A stretch of 36,736 bases of DNA. Origin: a virus. Of this stretch, positions 19,301 through 25,556 are shown piece after piece. The stretch covers positions 1 through 36,736 of IMG/VR virus record IMGVR_UViG_3300032083_003562. The stretch is one strand, 5' to 3'. Made by a program: the position numbers and the translations under genes. The notes under the pieces were generated by a model. The model had not been told where the DNA came from and searched no databases. It was given only the letters and a program-made list of their open reading frames with translations. How positions within the stretch are numbered: position 1 is the stretch's first letter; each line of letters opens with the position of its first letter.

Positions 19301-22300
19301 CAGGTAACATACGAGTACGAACTAGATGCTCTCACACTTGCAGTAGGCAAGCATGTCAAGGTCACTAGTGCTGACACGGGTGGATGGAAACTGTTCATGA
19401 AGACTGCGACAGGTTACACAAACGTGGGAACAGAGAACGGCACGATAAGATTATCAACAAAACTCTATGACTACACACAGGACGCCACAGGGTTCGCAGG
19501 TGAGGACACGTTTGACGACAACTTCTTTGATCAGGAACCAGCACAGGAAACAAGGAAAGTTCTAACTGCACTGAGGGATGACTTGTTCATTAATGATCTT
19601 GCTGTGGAATACAACACACTGTTCTTCACAGGATTGAGGAAAGTGCTGGCTGAACAAACCTATGTTGACTGGATGTTCAAAACATCATTCATCAATGCCA
19701 AAAACTCTGTGAGACCATTGGACCAAAGGAAGTCATACACAACAGGAACAGACAATTGGATAGAAAGTTACATAAACGAAGTGAAACCTTTCCATACAAA
19801 ATTGAGAGAATACAGATTAGGACACACAGGTACTGACACACAGGACGGTTTATTCACAGACTTCGACAGTCCAACATTCTATGACGCAACAACAGGCAAG
19901 ATCAGAGGATTGAATGTGGACAAGGACACAGACAAACTTACAGAATACCCATGGCAGATGTGGAATGACTACCATAAGAAATATGTTTCATCAATAACCA
20001 TCAGTAAGGGTGGATCAGGCTACACTAAAACTCCAACAGTCACGGTAGTGGGAGGAACAGTAATGGCAACAGGCCCATTCCAAATACTGGCAACAAGTTC
20101 TTTTGGATCAACATCGGGCAGTTATGGTTACTTCTATCCATTGTTCAGCAGTCAAACACAGGCAGAAATCTATGACACACAGAATGGGGGTGCAGGAACA
20201 ACAAACATTTATAGATTTGATGGGTACACAGGCACGTACTATGGACCAAGCACGAGCATCACAGCCCAATCAACGATATCAGGTGCATTCAAGATGTACA
20301 CAACACCTAACACGACAGCGGCAACTGCCACAGCAACAGTTGTAGATGGTGTAGTCACTAAGATCACCTTGACAGGTACTGGTGCAAACTACACTACAAC
20401 ACCCATGGTAGTGATAACTGGAGGTGCAGATGACGGGTCAACACCAACAGACACGGCGAAAGCATATGCAAATCTGAACAACGACTTGGTTAGAGATATT
20501 ACTACAACAGTGAAATTTGACAGGGTGTCAAGCACATCTAGTGTGGTTGATTGGACAGCATCTACTAGCTATGAGTACAACCAACTGATCAGACACAAAA
20601 ATGAATTATACAAAACAACAAAAGCCTTTACTGCAACAACAAATTTCAATGACAACGCAGGAGATTTATATAAAGTGTACGGTGATGAAACAGGACTGAC
20701 AGCGGCGGACAGGACAAAAGGTTTCTACACACCAGGAACAGGGATGGCAGGCAATGAACTGTCTCAGGTAATGTCGGGTGTTGACTACGGCGGAACTATG
20801 GTAACAGGATTGTTGTTCTCGCAAGAAGCTGGTTGGGACAAGGCAGGTTGGTATGATTTCCCATGGGACAACTACGGTGAGTCCAGAGTCAAAGCCTTCA
20901 GTGCTACTGGAGCCTCAGCAAACTTTGTTATTACTCCGGCACCGGCTGTTAGTGACGTGTACCAAGTATACGTAACATCAGGTGACAGCACGAGGAAAAA
21001 ATTAAACGATATATTCAGGGGTGACGGATCTACTACATCTTTTGTGCTGTCAAGCATGCCAGATGCAGGTGCATTGGTAGAGTTCATACCTTTTGATGAT
21101 GACGGTGTACTGACTCCCACAGACGACAGGACCCTTGACTCGATAATCAAAGGTGGACTTTTTGGATCTGCGATAGGATCAGCACCAAGTGACATATTGC
21201 TAGAAGGTGATGATTTCATATCACCAGAAACCAGCTATGCTCCAGAAGAGACTGTTCCAGGACAGCTATTTGATGCACTAGATATCAAAGTTTACACATC
21301 TCCTGAGTCAGGAGTGCCATTCATTTCAAGCAAGAATCACAGAGGTGATGGAAGTACTTTGACATTTAGCATTGGCGACTACCCTGGAACACTAGGTTCT
21401 GTCATGGTTTCAGTAAATGGAGCAACACAGAAAGTTTCATTAGATGGTTCAACTGCAGGAGATTATTCAGTTGACGTTGCAAACAAGACAATAACATTTT
21501 TAAGCACGGCGCCAGCGGCAAACAGTGTGGTAGCGACAAGAGTTTTTGCAATAAGTGGAGAGAATTACAGGGTACTGGACCAATACACAGGAGATGGAAG
21601 CACAGTGGCATTCACTACATCGACTAGGGGTGAGTTTAATTTGGATTCAACTGTGTCTGACATTTACATAACCATAGACGGTGTGCCAACCACAGCATTC
21701 ACAACAACTACAACTGCCAACACAATTACAGTAACATTTAGTTCTGCACCGCTGGCAGATGCATTTGTTCAGATTGCAGGGTTCAACAAGTCTACAACAA
21801 GCACAAGAAGTTTTGCCAGCGTAAGAAATGAAAAAATTACATATGATGGATCAACAAACAGATACACTTTAACTTATCCACCAGGATCCATAGGTCCACT
21901 GTCAGGATTAACAATAATCGAATTGAATGGCAAAGTTCTGAGAGGACCAGATGTAAGTTACTACACGGGTGACGGAAGCACTTACAGTTTCAATCCAGTG
22001 GCCGGATTGGGTGACGATTCAACGATAGATCCAGCCAAGGTTATCACAAGTGCCTCACAAATACAAGTACACATAAATGGTGTATTACAGGAATTGAACA
22101 CAGACTATGTTGTTAACCTAGGAGCATATGATAAAACTGCAGACGTAACCACAACACTTGCTGACACAAGCACACTGACTGCAGACACTATAGGTTCTCC
22201 AGAAAGGATAGAACTTGTAAATCCAGCATCAAGCACAGACTTGGTAGCAATAACAACTTTAACCGATAACCAATATTACAATGAAGGGTCGGACATAATT

Positions 22301-23299
22301 TTAGACGTGGCACAGATAGATGCAGACTCAAGCACTTTAGGATATCATTTAAATCCAGCTGATGTATTGTCAGTGACTACATTCAACAACGCACTTGGAA
22401 TGAAATTGAGAAGAGAGGTCCTAGAAGGCAGAACAAACAATGTGTTCAGCTTGAGATTTGAACCTTTGAACGGTGCATACACTTATGTTTGGTTAAACGG
22501 AGATCAACAGACACAGGGATATGACTTTACAATTAGTGGCAACACAATAACATTTGTTGGCAAGACAATAACAGCTTCGGACAGACTTGACGTCATGTAC
22601 TTCGCAACAGAGTCTGCCGCGAGTGCAACAGGATTTAGGATATTCAAGGACATGCTGAACAGGACATTCTACAAACGTATCAGCAAAACAGCAACAACAG
22701 AACTGGTCGATGATCTGACCGATACAATAGACACAATGCAGGTAAAAGACGGAACTGCATTGCCAGAGCCTGATGCGTCAAACAACATGCCGGGTGTGGT
22801 CTTTGTAGACAAAGAAAGAATAGAATATTTTACCAAGAACGGAAACACGTTGGGACAACTAAGACGTGGAACACTTGGAACAGGAATTAAGGACCATAGC
22901 GATGGCACATTAGTGGTAGATGCCAGCGGATCTCAAACTATACCTTATGCGGACACAATATACACCAACACCTTCACAGGTGACGGTAGCACTGTTATTT
23001 TCGCACTATCACAAGCCCCAGCCTCCGCTAGTGAGTTAGACATATTCATTGGTGGCCAACGATTGTTGCTTACTAGCGAGGATGGATCAACTATAAACTA
23101 TTCTGTGGATGGATCTACTACGGCAGTCACATTAAGCACTGCTCCAGCAGACGGAACACAGGTTAAAATCTTACACAAGAGAGGACAGGTATGGTACACG
23201 GCATTAGATGGCAATCCTGCTGACGGTAAGGGCTTACAAGCTTCTACATCACAACAGGCTAAATTCATTGCTAACGAACCAACAAACGCACCTGAATAA
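10313..23299 (+). CDS. Giant 4328-residue mosaic virion structural protein, probably baseplate or tail periphery
   Basis: A single uninterrupted frame of 13 kb directly after gp6, where marine T4-like phages carry one very large structural protein and T4 has gp7. The N-terminus (YRRTVQHLPAFYRTDANQRF, residues 22-41) and NYREYFWIPNGPNAIEI are conserved-looking. Visible parts in order: cupredoxin-like domain (about 200-300); beta modules with DYTLVDG/DYTFSTT turns (about 690-760 and 925-1000); CBM5/12-like module (about 1665-1710); seven FG-GAP-like blades (about 2100-2550); a tryptophan-rich stretch IGEVWWDLSKVKWTWYEQ (about 2635); GGSGYTKTPTVTVVGG and GANYTTTPMVVITGG turns (about 3233-3375); second CBM-like module (about 3410-3450); five GDGST modules (3570-4223). 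No signal peptide or membrane segment is seen. Contact with the cell surface is inferred from the domain types. Homology to gp7 is not shown. Confidence 0.75.
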   Translation: MADNNTNSLTNNEVVKQGDNEYRRTVQHLPAFYRTDANQRFLSSTLDPLVQKGSLERLDGFIGRQDAYTRLVTDRYLTATDRNRMAYQLEPTVTYTDRDTTSVNPEDQVKFTGTYDDYINQIKYFGGKVDNHDRLNKETVYGWNPAIDYDKLINYREYFWIPNGPNAIEIDSIGPSAVAEYNVSNWPLDGSSARAWNFPHREDERNPIIKLYRGNTYKFNVNAKGHPFWIMTEPYKSMVAEDGSTSTVHSTGVTNNGADYGTVTFTVPLTGGPDTLYYQCGNHDAMYGILQIRAVNTLSKIDPENDIVGVKNYSLRTLDLSNGMKVKFTSSELATGSAYLNKEYYVEGVGESITLTDVENLITPASYATESTIAYDTVEYDSRPYAKAYYTPDNKDYITIKRDSRDQNAWSRYNRWFHKSVIEETARITGFTANLDETDRAKRPIIEFDSGLALYNHGTVAKLSVTLYDTVTTDAFSDVVLQTGYIVDGIALTEGMRVIFAADTDPTVNGRIYKVSFATAGDSSQVISLTEESDGVPADKDSIFVEFGTANQGKTLYYNNATKAWTESQQKTGVNQQPLFGMWDETHTSFDDETTYPNSSFTGAKVFEFATSDTATTDTVLGIKVKYNTINNVGDIVFDSDHTSGTFTYKSGSTTVTKKLAEGHLHYTTGRETHNSKSAWIKRTNESKQRTVRTFTADETEKQLFPIDFYKNSASLTDLEVSVSVNGARKTRSTDYTLVDGTTNRYVKFVNELAVNDQIRIAGHSSADKVANKGIYEVPESLSTNSLNQQLGTFTFGQILGHVRDIFDKNQDVTGSIPGTSNLRDKPDARLKGGSIHQHEAPLLPAVFGLIDQDTNVITAMDYASQEYEKWYNAFLTHATGTAYEGVAADRVDEIITSITPGRNSTFPFFYEDMLGWGENVSTRTYTVLGSSQVDYALDSQHNITTPSNRAVYVYLNDVQLILGTDYTFSTTDDSVTISATLAEGDIVKIKDYTDTTGSYMPPSPTKLGMYPKSKPESFTDTTYLTDTTVIRRHDGSIIKAYGDERDDLILELEKRIYNNLKTAYDPALIDIHDVTPSAFTSTEYTLQEINDVAATDFYTWSGRNNVQYINNTTFSEGSPFTYNYARSTDRLNLQTLPGHWRGIYNYFYDTDAPHVRPWEMLGHSEKPTDWETLYGPAPYTSANDVLWDAIATEPGRYGKPEIKTYLPVDASGNLLDPLAAGLIQNFDIPGRQASWKFGDWGPAETSWRRSSAYPFTVLKTLALTKPAKFFSNLFDNSRLSTNTAGNQIDTDTGIRKTLSTSKYHLETVTDNTTGVTTRYMTAGYQPFVVNYLISRDLDVSTFYYKKMKNLTVQLAYKLGGFTDKENIKILTDSVSPGSTSGSKFIPDENYKILFRTSNPVESFEYSGVLIEKNTDTSTDGSTILGGYKILGYSTTKPFFKYNYPVKTTTHSAVSVEGATSVKRYNAFQEATQTIPYGYVFNTIQDVTDFLFGYGHWLEDQGFKFNKYSNELKETLNWANAVREFLFWTTQEWAPGSAVTVSPAADGFELDTDNSIVGKLRNLAGDYSLLDAGGRKIDIREISTKRIGKTFDLSIKSDDIGLYNIALNTVQKEQILLFDNSTVFSDIIYDPYTGFRQQRLKLVGWKTAGWNGDYYAPGFVFDAAQVTYWTANTDYRIGDTVEYQGKFYVALINHNSTVKFEKSSWTLKADKPAPQLIPNFDYKISQFNDFYNLETNNFDESQQKLAQRLIGYQSRDYLENLFVNDVSQYKFYQGYIREKGTQNAIDSILKAQYEGEDINLELHPEWMIRTGRFGNTDSVENIQIILTDKNILADPQSIELFDTSNDTREYSRSFYVAKEDLYYKPVEYTASTTFGRLDYTKEGVDRDHAQVYKTAGYPQLDQVQHTAFDITDLSNLDMNRITANDLVWVANKSNKDWDVFRITSARLKIAQLRSINDVTQLEITFTDSHGLTGNTSTKLADYFGISNSQEPTLNGVYQVSSVTDHKTVIIDYEGNTGFIPSLEDGSTADSYGNVYKFVSVRLSSMNNVNDLINYADYNDKDDAIEKPGDKVYADVDASGLWQVYEKQDPYTTKTLLSSDVSTSDQNFGSQIVARSDGRTLVVGAPGKSQGEVHFLFRREAVAGTTFQTNSVQTMTENDDTTSKLGSSLSMSTDENFVVAGAPFTNTISSDGSTRYTDNGLIKIYIWDPSTFKYSLLNTITPPEDGSTTDSSQAQRFGQSHKISEPGASSVRDTATKYLFVGAPGHDNDTGRVYMYEWGIGADGSTYDTWTQNLTLESADPGRGKQFGHVMEANDNGDILAVGSIAPGQAGKVEIYIRNSQANDGSTDHSFALAQTLTGTSADGSSLNTAFGESMSMSKDGTVLIIGAPGVAGEDSTTQPDAGAVYYYKWNADGSTNTYTLQQILLAPDLKTNMKFGSSVTMDPSATRLVIGAEQASTPREMKIDLGETTFDLQDTTIGDLNTGSGAAYTATMYNSHFVIDDKLLTDNVTGADDFGKGVCVIGNTVFVGAPEDDGNVALANDGTVAIFDLTVSGEYAWKNIASETALIDIEKLGQVFEFDNRSKQIRDHYDLYDPIKGRILGVADREINIKTPWDPAVYNTGPNANTKTPWAQEHIGEVWWDLSKVKWTWYEQGDQEFKTNNWGRIFPGSSIDIYEWTESTVLPDLWVTRSKTQQGVSEGISGTPLNPDNSQYTVIQKYSSKLDTFVNYYYYWVRNKITVPTNSVVTRKNSTAFVKNLIENPKRSQLKYYSVSDTNKLILNNTDKLSGQDIVLNIDCRTNTFDGDAHSVWKLAREGDKDYRPGTKIETRWWDSLVGQNESGDQVPDISLPINERYGNSTRPRQSWYVDRFTALKEIIDYSNTVLKKYQLVGTFNLTNLDSKEPEPTAESLEWDTTIDTYAELTYIDTRDLSGTVKFLVKADETANGYWAIYTWDGTEFSRTRLQTYNTSSYWSYTDWYGTDPAVHGMLHSENTKIDKQVTYEYELDALTLAVGKHVKVTSADTGGWKLFMKTATGYTNVGTENGTIRLSTKLYDYTQDATGFAGEDTFDDNFFDQEPAQETRKVLTALRDDLFINDLAVEYNTLFFTGLRKVLAEQTYVDWMFKTSFINAKNSVRPLDQRKSYTTGTDNWIESYINEVKPFHTKLREYRLGHTGTDTQDGLFTDFDSPTFYDATTGKIRGLNVDKDTDKLTEYPWQMWNDYHKKYVSSITISKGGSGYTKTPTVTVVGGTVMATGPFQILATSSFGSTSGSYGYFYPLFSSQTQAEIYDTQNGGAGTTNIYRFDGYTGTYYGPSTSITAQSTISGAFKMYTTPNTTAATATATVVDGVVTKITLTGTGANYTTTPMVVITGGADDGSTPTDTAKAYANLNNDLVRDITTTVKFDRVSSTSSVVDWTASTSYEYNQLIRHKNELYKTTKAFTATTNFNDNAGDLYKVYGDETGLTAADRTKGFYTPGTGMAGNELSQVMSGVDYGGTMVTGLLFSQEAGWDKAGWYDFPWDNYGESRVKAFSATGASANFVITPAPAVSDVYQVYVTSGDSTRKKLNDIFRGDGSTTSFVLSSMPDAGALVEFIPFDDDGVLTPTDDRTLDSIIKGGLFGSAIGSAPSDILLEGDDFISPETSYAPEETVPGQLFDALDIKVYTSPESGVPFISSKNHRGDGSTLTFSIGDYPGTLGSVMVSVNGATQKVSLDGSTAGDYSVDVANKTITFLSTAPAANSVVATRVFAISGENYRVLDQYTGDGSTVAFTTSTRGEFNLDSTVSDIYITIDGVPTTAFTTTTTANTITVTFSSAPLADAFVQIAGFNKSTTSTRSFASVRNEKITYDGSTNRYTLTYPPGSIGPLSGLTIIELNGKVLRGPDVSYYTGDGSTYSFNPVAGLGDDSTIDPAKVITSASQIQVHINGVLQELNTDYVVNLGAYDKTADVTTTLADTSTLTADTIGSPERIELVNPASSTDLVAITTLTDNQYYNEGSDIILDVAQIDADSSTLGYHLNPADVLSVTTFNNALGMKLRREVLEGRTNNVFSLRFEPLNGAYTYVWLNGDQQTQGYDFTISGNTITFVGKTITASDRLDVMYFATESAASATGFRIFKDMLNRTFYKRISKTATTELVDDLTDTIDTMQVKDGTALPEPDASNNMPGVVFVDKERIEYFTKNGNTLGQLRRGTLGTGIKDHSDGTLVVDASGSQTIPYADTIYTNTFTGDGSTVIFALSQAPASASELDIFIGGQRLLLTSEDGSTINYSVDGSTTAVTLSTAPADGTQVKILHKRGQVWYTALDGNPADGKGLQASTSQQAKFIANEPTNAPE
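10895..11215 (+). other. Cupredoxin-like domain inside the giant protein, with type-1 copper ligands
   Basis: Residues about 200-300. Strands around TYKFNVNAKGHPFWIM and TVTFTVPLTGGPDTLYYQCG lead into CGNHDAMYGIL. The candidate ligands are H226 (GHPF), C280, H283 and M286, a C-x2-H-x2-M closing loop as found in many plastocyanin-like domains. Whether copper is bound is inference; all four residues are present. Confidence 0.75.
16600..17965 (+). repeat. Seven FG-GAP-like repeats forming a predicted beta-propeller in the giant protein
   Basis: Residues about 2100-2550. Seven units each begin with an FG/LG turn and most have a hydrophobic strand ending in GAP: NFGSQIV...LVVGAPGK; KLGSSLS...VVAGAPF; RFGQSHK...LFVGAPGHDNDTGRVYMY; QFGHVME...LAVGSIAPG; AFGESMS...LIIGAPGV; KFGSSVT...LVIGAEQ; DFGKGVC...VFVGAPEDDGN. 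This is the integrin-alpha-type FG-GAP pattern, and seven is the blade number of such propellers. The DHDNDTG-like and EDDGN loops could bind calcium. Confidence 0.75.
21020..22993 (+). repeat. Five GDGST beta-modules at the C-terminus of the giant protein
   Basis: GDGST turns begin at residues 3570, 3678, 3760, 3886 and 4223, each followed by a strand (TSFVL, LTFSI, VAFTT, YSFNP, VIFAL) and usually by a turn such as VNGA, IDGV or INGV and then a strand ending with AP. This pattern recurs in large structural proteins of marine phages. Further GDGST-like variants (DDGST, EDGST, VDGST) occur elsewhere in the protein. Confidence 0.7.
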
Positions 23300-23302
23300 A
23301 TA
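23295..23302 (+). promoter_or_regulatory. Candidate late promoter AATAAATA overlapping the stop of the giant gene
   Basis: The TAA stop codon (23297-23299) forms part of the box. Six bases separate it from the ATG at 23309, so initiation would fall at the start codon. No Shine-Dalgarno is visible in the nine bases between the genes. Confidence 0.5.
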
Positions 23303-23308
23303 CACTAG

Positions 23309-24034
23309 ATGACACAGGACAACAAACCACAAGAAACAGAAGAAGAGAACAAAAAGCCTCAAGATCAAAGCGGAGTTATGATAGAAGGGCACATTAAAAT
23401 TTTTGATCCGGAATCAGGCGAAGTAATGGTGGACAAAAGAAACGCAATCCACTATGAAAACATGTCACAGGCACTGGCTAATTCATTAGCTAACAAGACA
23501 ACAGGATTCGTGCATGAGATGGCATTCGGTAATGGTGGTACAACTGTTGATCCAACAGGTATAATCACATACCTTACACCAAATTCTACAGGATCAAACG
23601 CCACACTGTACAATCAAACATATTACAAAGTTATAGACGACAACTCTGCCACGAACAAAGACACAACAAGGAACAAGATGGAAGTGAGACACACGGCAGG
23701 TAACAAGTACACTGACATCGTTTGCACTTGCACACTGGACTACGGTGAGCCAACAGGACAGGCCGCGTTTGACAACACGACAGATTTCAATGGAGAGTAC
23801 GTTTTTGACGAACTAGGATTGAAAGGTTGGGAAGGAACAGAGAACGGGTCGACCAACAAACTGTTGACGCACGTCATATTTCACCCGGTACAGAAATCTC
23901 TAAACAGACTGATACAGATTGATTACACTCTAAGGATACAATCATTAACGACATTTACTGAAACAAGTTCAACGGCACTGTCTACATCAAACACAGTGAG
24001 TGGAACGACTTCAGGTAGTAACACAGGATACTAA
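23309..24034 (+). CDS. Conserved virion structural protein of marine T4-like phages, function unknown
   Basis: 241 residues. The first 22 residues are acidic and disordered (TQDNKPQETEEENKKPQDQS). A folded part follows with VMIEGHIKIFDPESGEVMVD, then KRNAIHYENMSQALANSLAN and EMAFGNGGTTVDPTGIITYL, wording I associate with proteins called virion structural in marine T4-like phages. Residues about 150-220 are a second beta-rich part. The last 30 residues are Ser/Thr/Gly-rich and end SGSNTGY, strongly resembling the end of gp6. It lies between the giant protein and the first fibre gene, so an adaptor between baseplate and fibres is possible, but no role is demonstrated. Confidence 0.7.
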   Translation: MTQDNKPQETEEENKKPQDQSGVMIEGHIKIFDPESGEVMVDKRNAIHYENMSQALANSLANKTTGFVHEMAFGNGGTTVDPTGIITYLTPNSTGSNATLYNQTYYKVIDDNSATNKDTTRNKMEVRHTAGNKYTDIVCTCTLDYGEPTGQAAFDNTTDFNGEYVFDELGLKGWEGTENGSTNKLLTHVIFHPVQKSLNRLIQIDYTLRIQSLTTFTETSSTALSTSNTVSGTTSGSNTGY

Positions 24035-24037
24035 TAG

Positions 24038-25546
24038 ATGGCATACACAGTAAACAAGACAAACAGTGCGGCATCACCGAACCAGTACACGGTACAGGAT
24101 GGTGTTGTAAACACACAGACTGATTTAAGTTTTGTTGGAAAAGGATATGCCGGTTACGGAGAAGTGATTGCAGAAAACTTCCTAGCATTGATGGAGAACT
24201 TCGCAAACGACACAGCACCCACCAAACCTATTACAGGACAGCTTTGGTATGATACTTCGGCGAACAGACTTAAAATATACACAGGTTCAACGTTCGTACC
24301 ACCAGGTGCCAATGTTCCTTATCAGTCACTTGCACCAAATGCCATGACACAAGGGGATCTTTGGATAGACTCGGACAATGGTCAGCTTTTCTATTTTAAC
24401 GGTTCTTCAAGCATATTGGTAGGTCCATCAAGTACAACTGGAAACACGAACGGTTTCATTTACGATTCACTTCTCGATTCAACTGACACAACACAGAACA
24501 TCACAAAATGGTACAACGACGGTAACCTGATAGCAATCATATCAGAGGATGAGTTCACACCAAAAACAAGCATAACAGGATTCGCAACAGTCAAGAAAGG
24601 TATAACACTTTCAACAGCAATATCAGATTTAAAATTCCAAGGTACAGCATCAGACTCAGATAAACTAGGGGGTGCATTGGCATCCACTTTCATGAAGTCA
24701 AATGCAAATGACACAACTTCAGGAACGTTGGGGGTAGTGAACGATGGTGGTTTACAGGTGGGTGCAGACAGTGACTTATCAATAACAGTAGACAGCACAG
24801 GCGTGGTTGTTTCCAATGTGATATCAGACACAGACATAACATTCAAAATGAACGATGGCGGAACAACGACCACTCTAATGACCATGGATGGCTCGGTAGC
24901 TCGCGTTGGTATCGGAACAACAACACCAACAACAAAGTTAGACGTGAGCGGAACAGTAAACGCAACAGCATTTACAGGACCAATCACAGGTGCAGTCACA
25001 GGAAATGTAGCAGGAAACATTACAAGCTCAGGTGCCAACACAATGGGCACACTGGTTTTGAGTGATAAGATTACTACGCAGGAGATTGAGCCAGACACAA
25101 ATGCCACTTATGATATTGGAACGTCAAGCAAAAGTTACAACACAGTGTATGCAAAAGCAACGTCGGCACAATACGCTGACTTGGCTGAGGTATATGAGTC
25201 CGACTCGGAGTACGAAGTGGGCACAGTTGTCATATTTGGTGGCGAGAAAGAAATCACAGTTTCAAGCATGGGTGCAGATCCAAGGGTGGCGGGTGTCATC
25301 TCTGAAAACCCAGCGTACCTGATGAACTCAGAAGCAACGGGACAACCGGTAGCATTACAGGGAAAAGTGCCATGTAAAGTTGTTGGACAGGTCAGCAAGG
25401 GAGACATGTTGGTCACACACTCACAACATCCAGGAGTCGCTAGGAAAGGAACAAATCCTTCAATGGGTACAGTGATAGGGAAAGCACTGGAAGAATACAA
25501 TTCAACCGATATAGGCACGATCAATATTGTGGCTGGAAGACTATAA
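24038..25546 (+). CDS. Tail-fibre-like protein, paralogue 1
   Basis: 502 residues. The N-terminal module (about 1-135) has MAYTVNKTN, FVGKGYAGYGEVIAENFLAL, GQLWYDT and GDLWIDSDNGQLFYFNGSS; the same module opens the genes at 25557 and 30273, which defines the family in this window. The middle (about 240-360) is a repetitive, Thr/Gly/Val-rich beta region with MNDGGTTTTLMTMDGS and VGIGTTTPTTKLDVSG typical of fibre shafts. The C-terminal module (about 378-502) starts YADLAEVYESDSEYEVGTVV and includes GVISENPAYLMNSEA; it recurs in the paralogue at 30273 and could be a trimerisation or tip domain. A distant likeness to self-cleaving chaperone domains of phage fibres comes to mind but is not supported by a catalytic motif I can name. 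Receptor binding is inferred. Confidence 0.75.
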   Translation: MAYTVNKTNSAASPNQYTVQDGVVNTQTDLSFVGKGYAGYGEVIAENFLALMENFANDTAPTKPITGQLWYDTSANRLKIYTGSTFVPPGANVPYQSLAPNAMTQGDLWIDSDNGQLFYFNGSSSILVGPSSTTGNTNGFIYDSLLDSTDTTQNITKWYNDGNLIAIISEDEFTPKTSITGFATVKKGITLSTAISDLKFQGTASDSDKLGGALASTFMKSNANDTTSGTLGVVNDGGLQVGADSDLSITVDSTGVVVSNVISDTDITFKMNDGGTTTTLMTMDGSVARVGIGTTTPTTKLDVSGTVNATAFTGPITGAVTGNVAGNITSSGANTMGTLVLSDKITTQEIEPDTNATYDIGTSSKSYNTVYAKATSAQYADLAEVYESDSEYEVGTVVIFGGEKEITVSSMGADPRVAGVISENPAYLMNSEATGQPVALQGKVPCKVVGQVSKGDMLVTHSQHPGVARKGTNPSMGTVIGKALEEYNSTDIGTINIVAGRL

Positions 25547-25549
25547 ATA
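25542..25549 (+). promoter_or_regulatory. Late promoter TATAAATA overlapping the stop of fibre 1
   Basis: Exact match to the T4 late consensus. It contains the TAA stop codon of the preceding gene (25544-25546) and ends seven bases before the ATG at 25557, so a transcript from it would have almost no leader. No Shine-Dalgarno precedes the ATG. Confidence 0.7.
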
Positions 25550-25556
25550 TAAGCAA

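Noticed and set aside
21020-22993. GDGST repeats considered as a CRISPR-like or DNA repeat array
   Set aside because: The spacing is irregular (about 80-340 codons), the DNA differs between copies, and the repeat is at the protein level.
25527-25556. Upstream start for fibre paralogue 2
   Set aside because: It would add MWLEDYKYKQ, translated from the end of the previous gene and the TATAAATA box; the paralogues begin at the MAY matching 25557.
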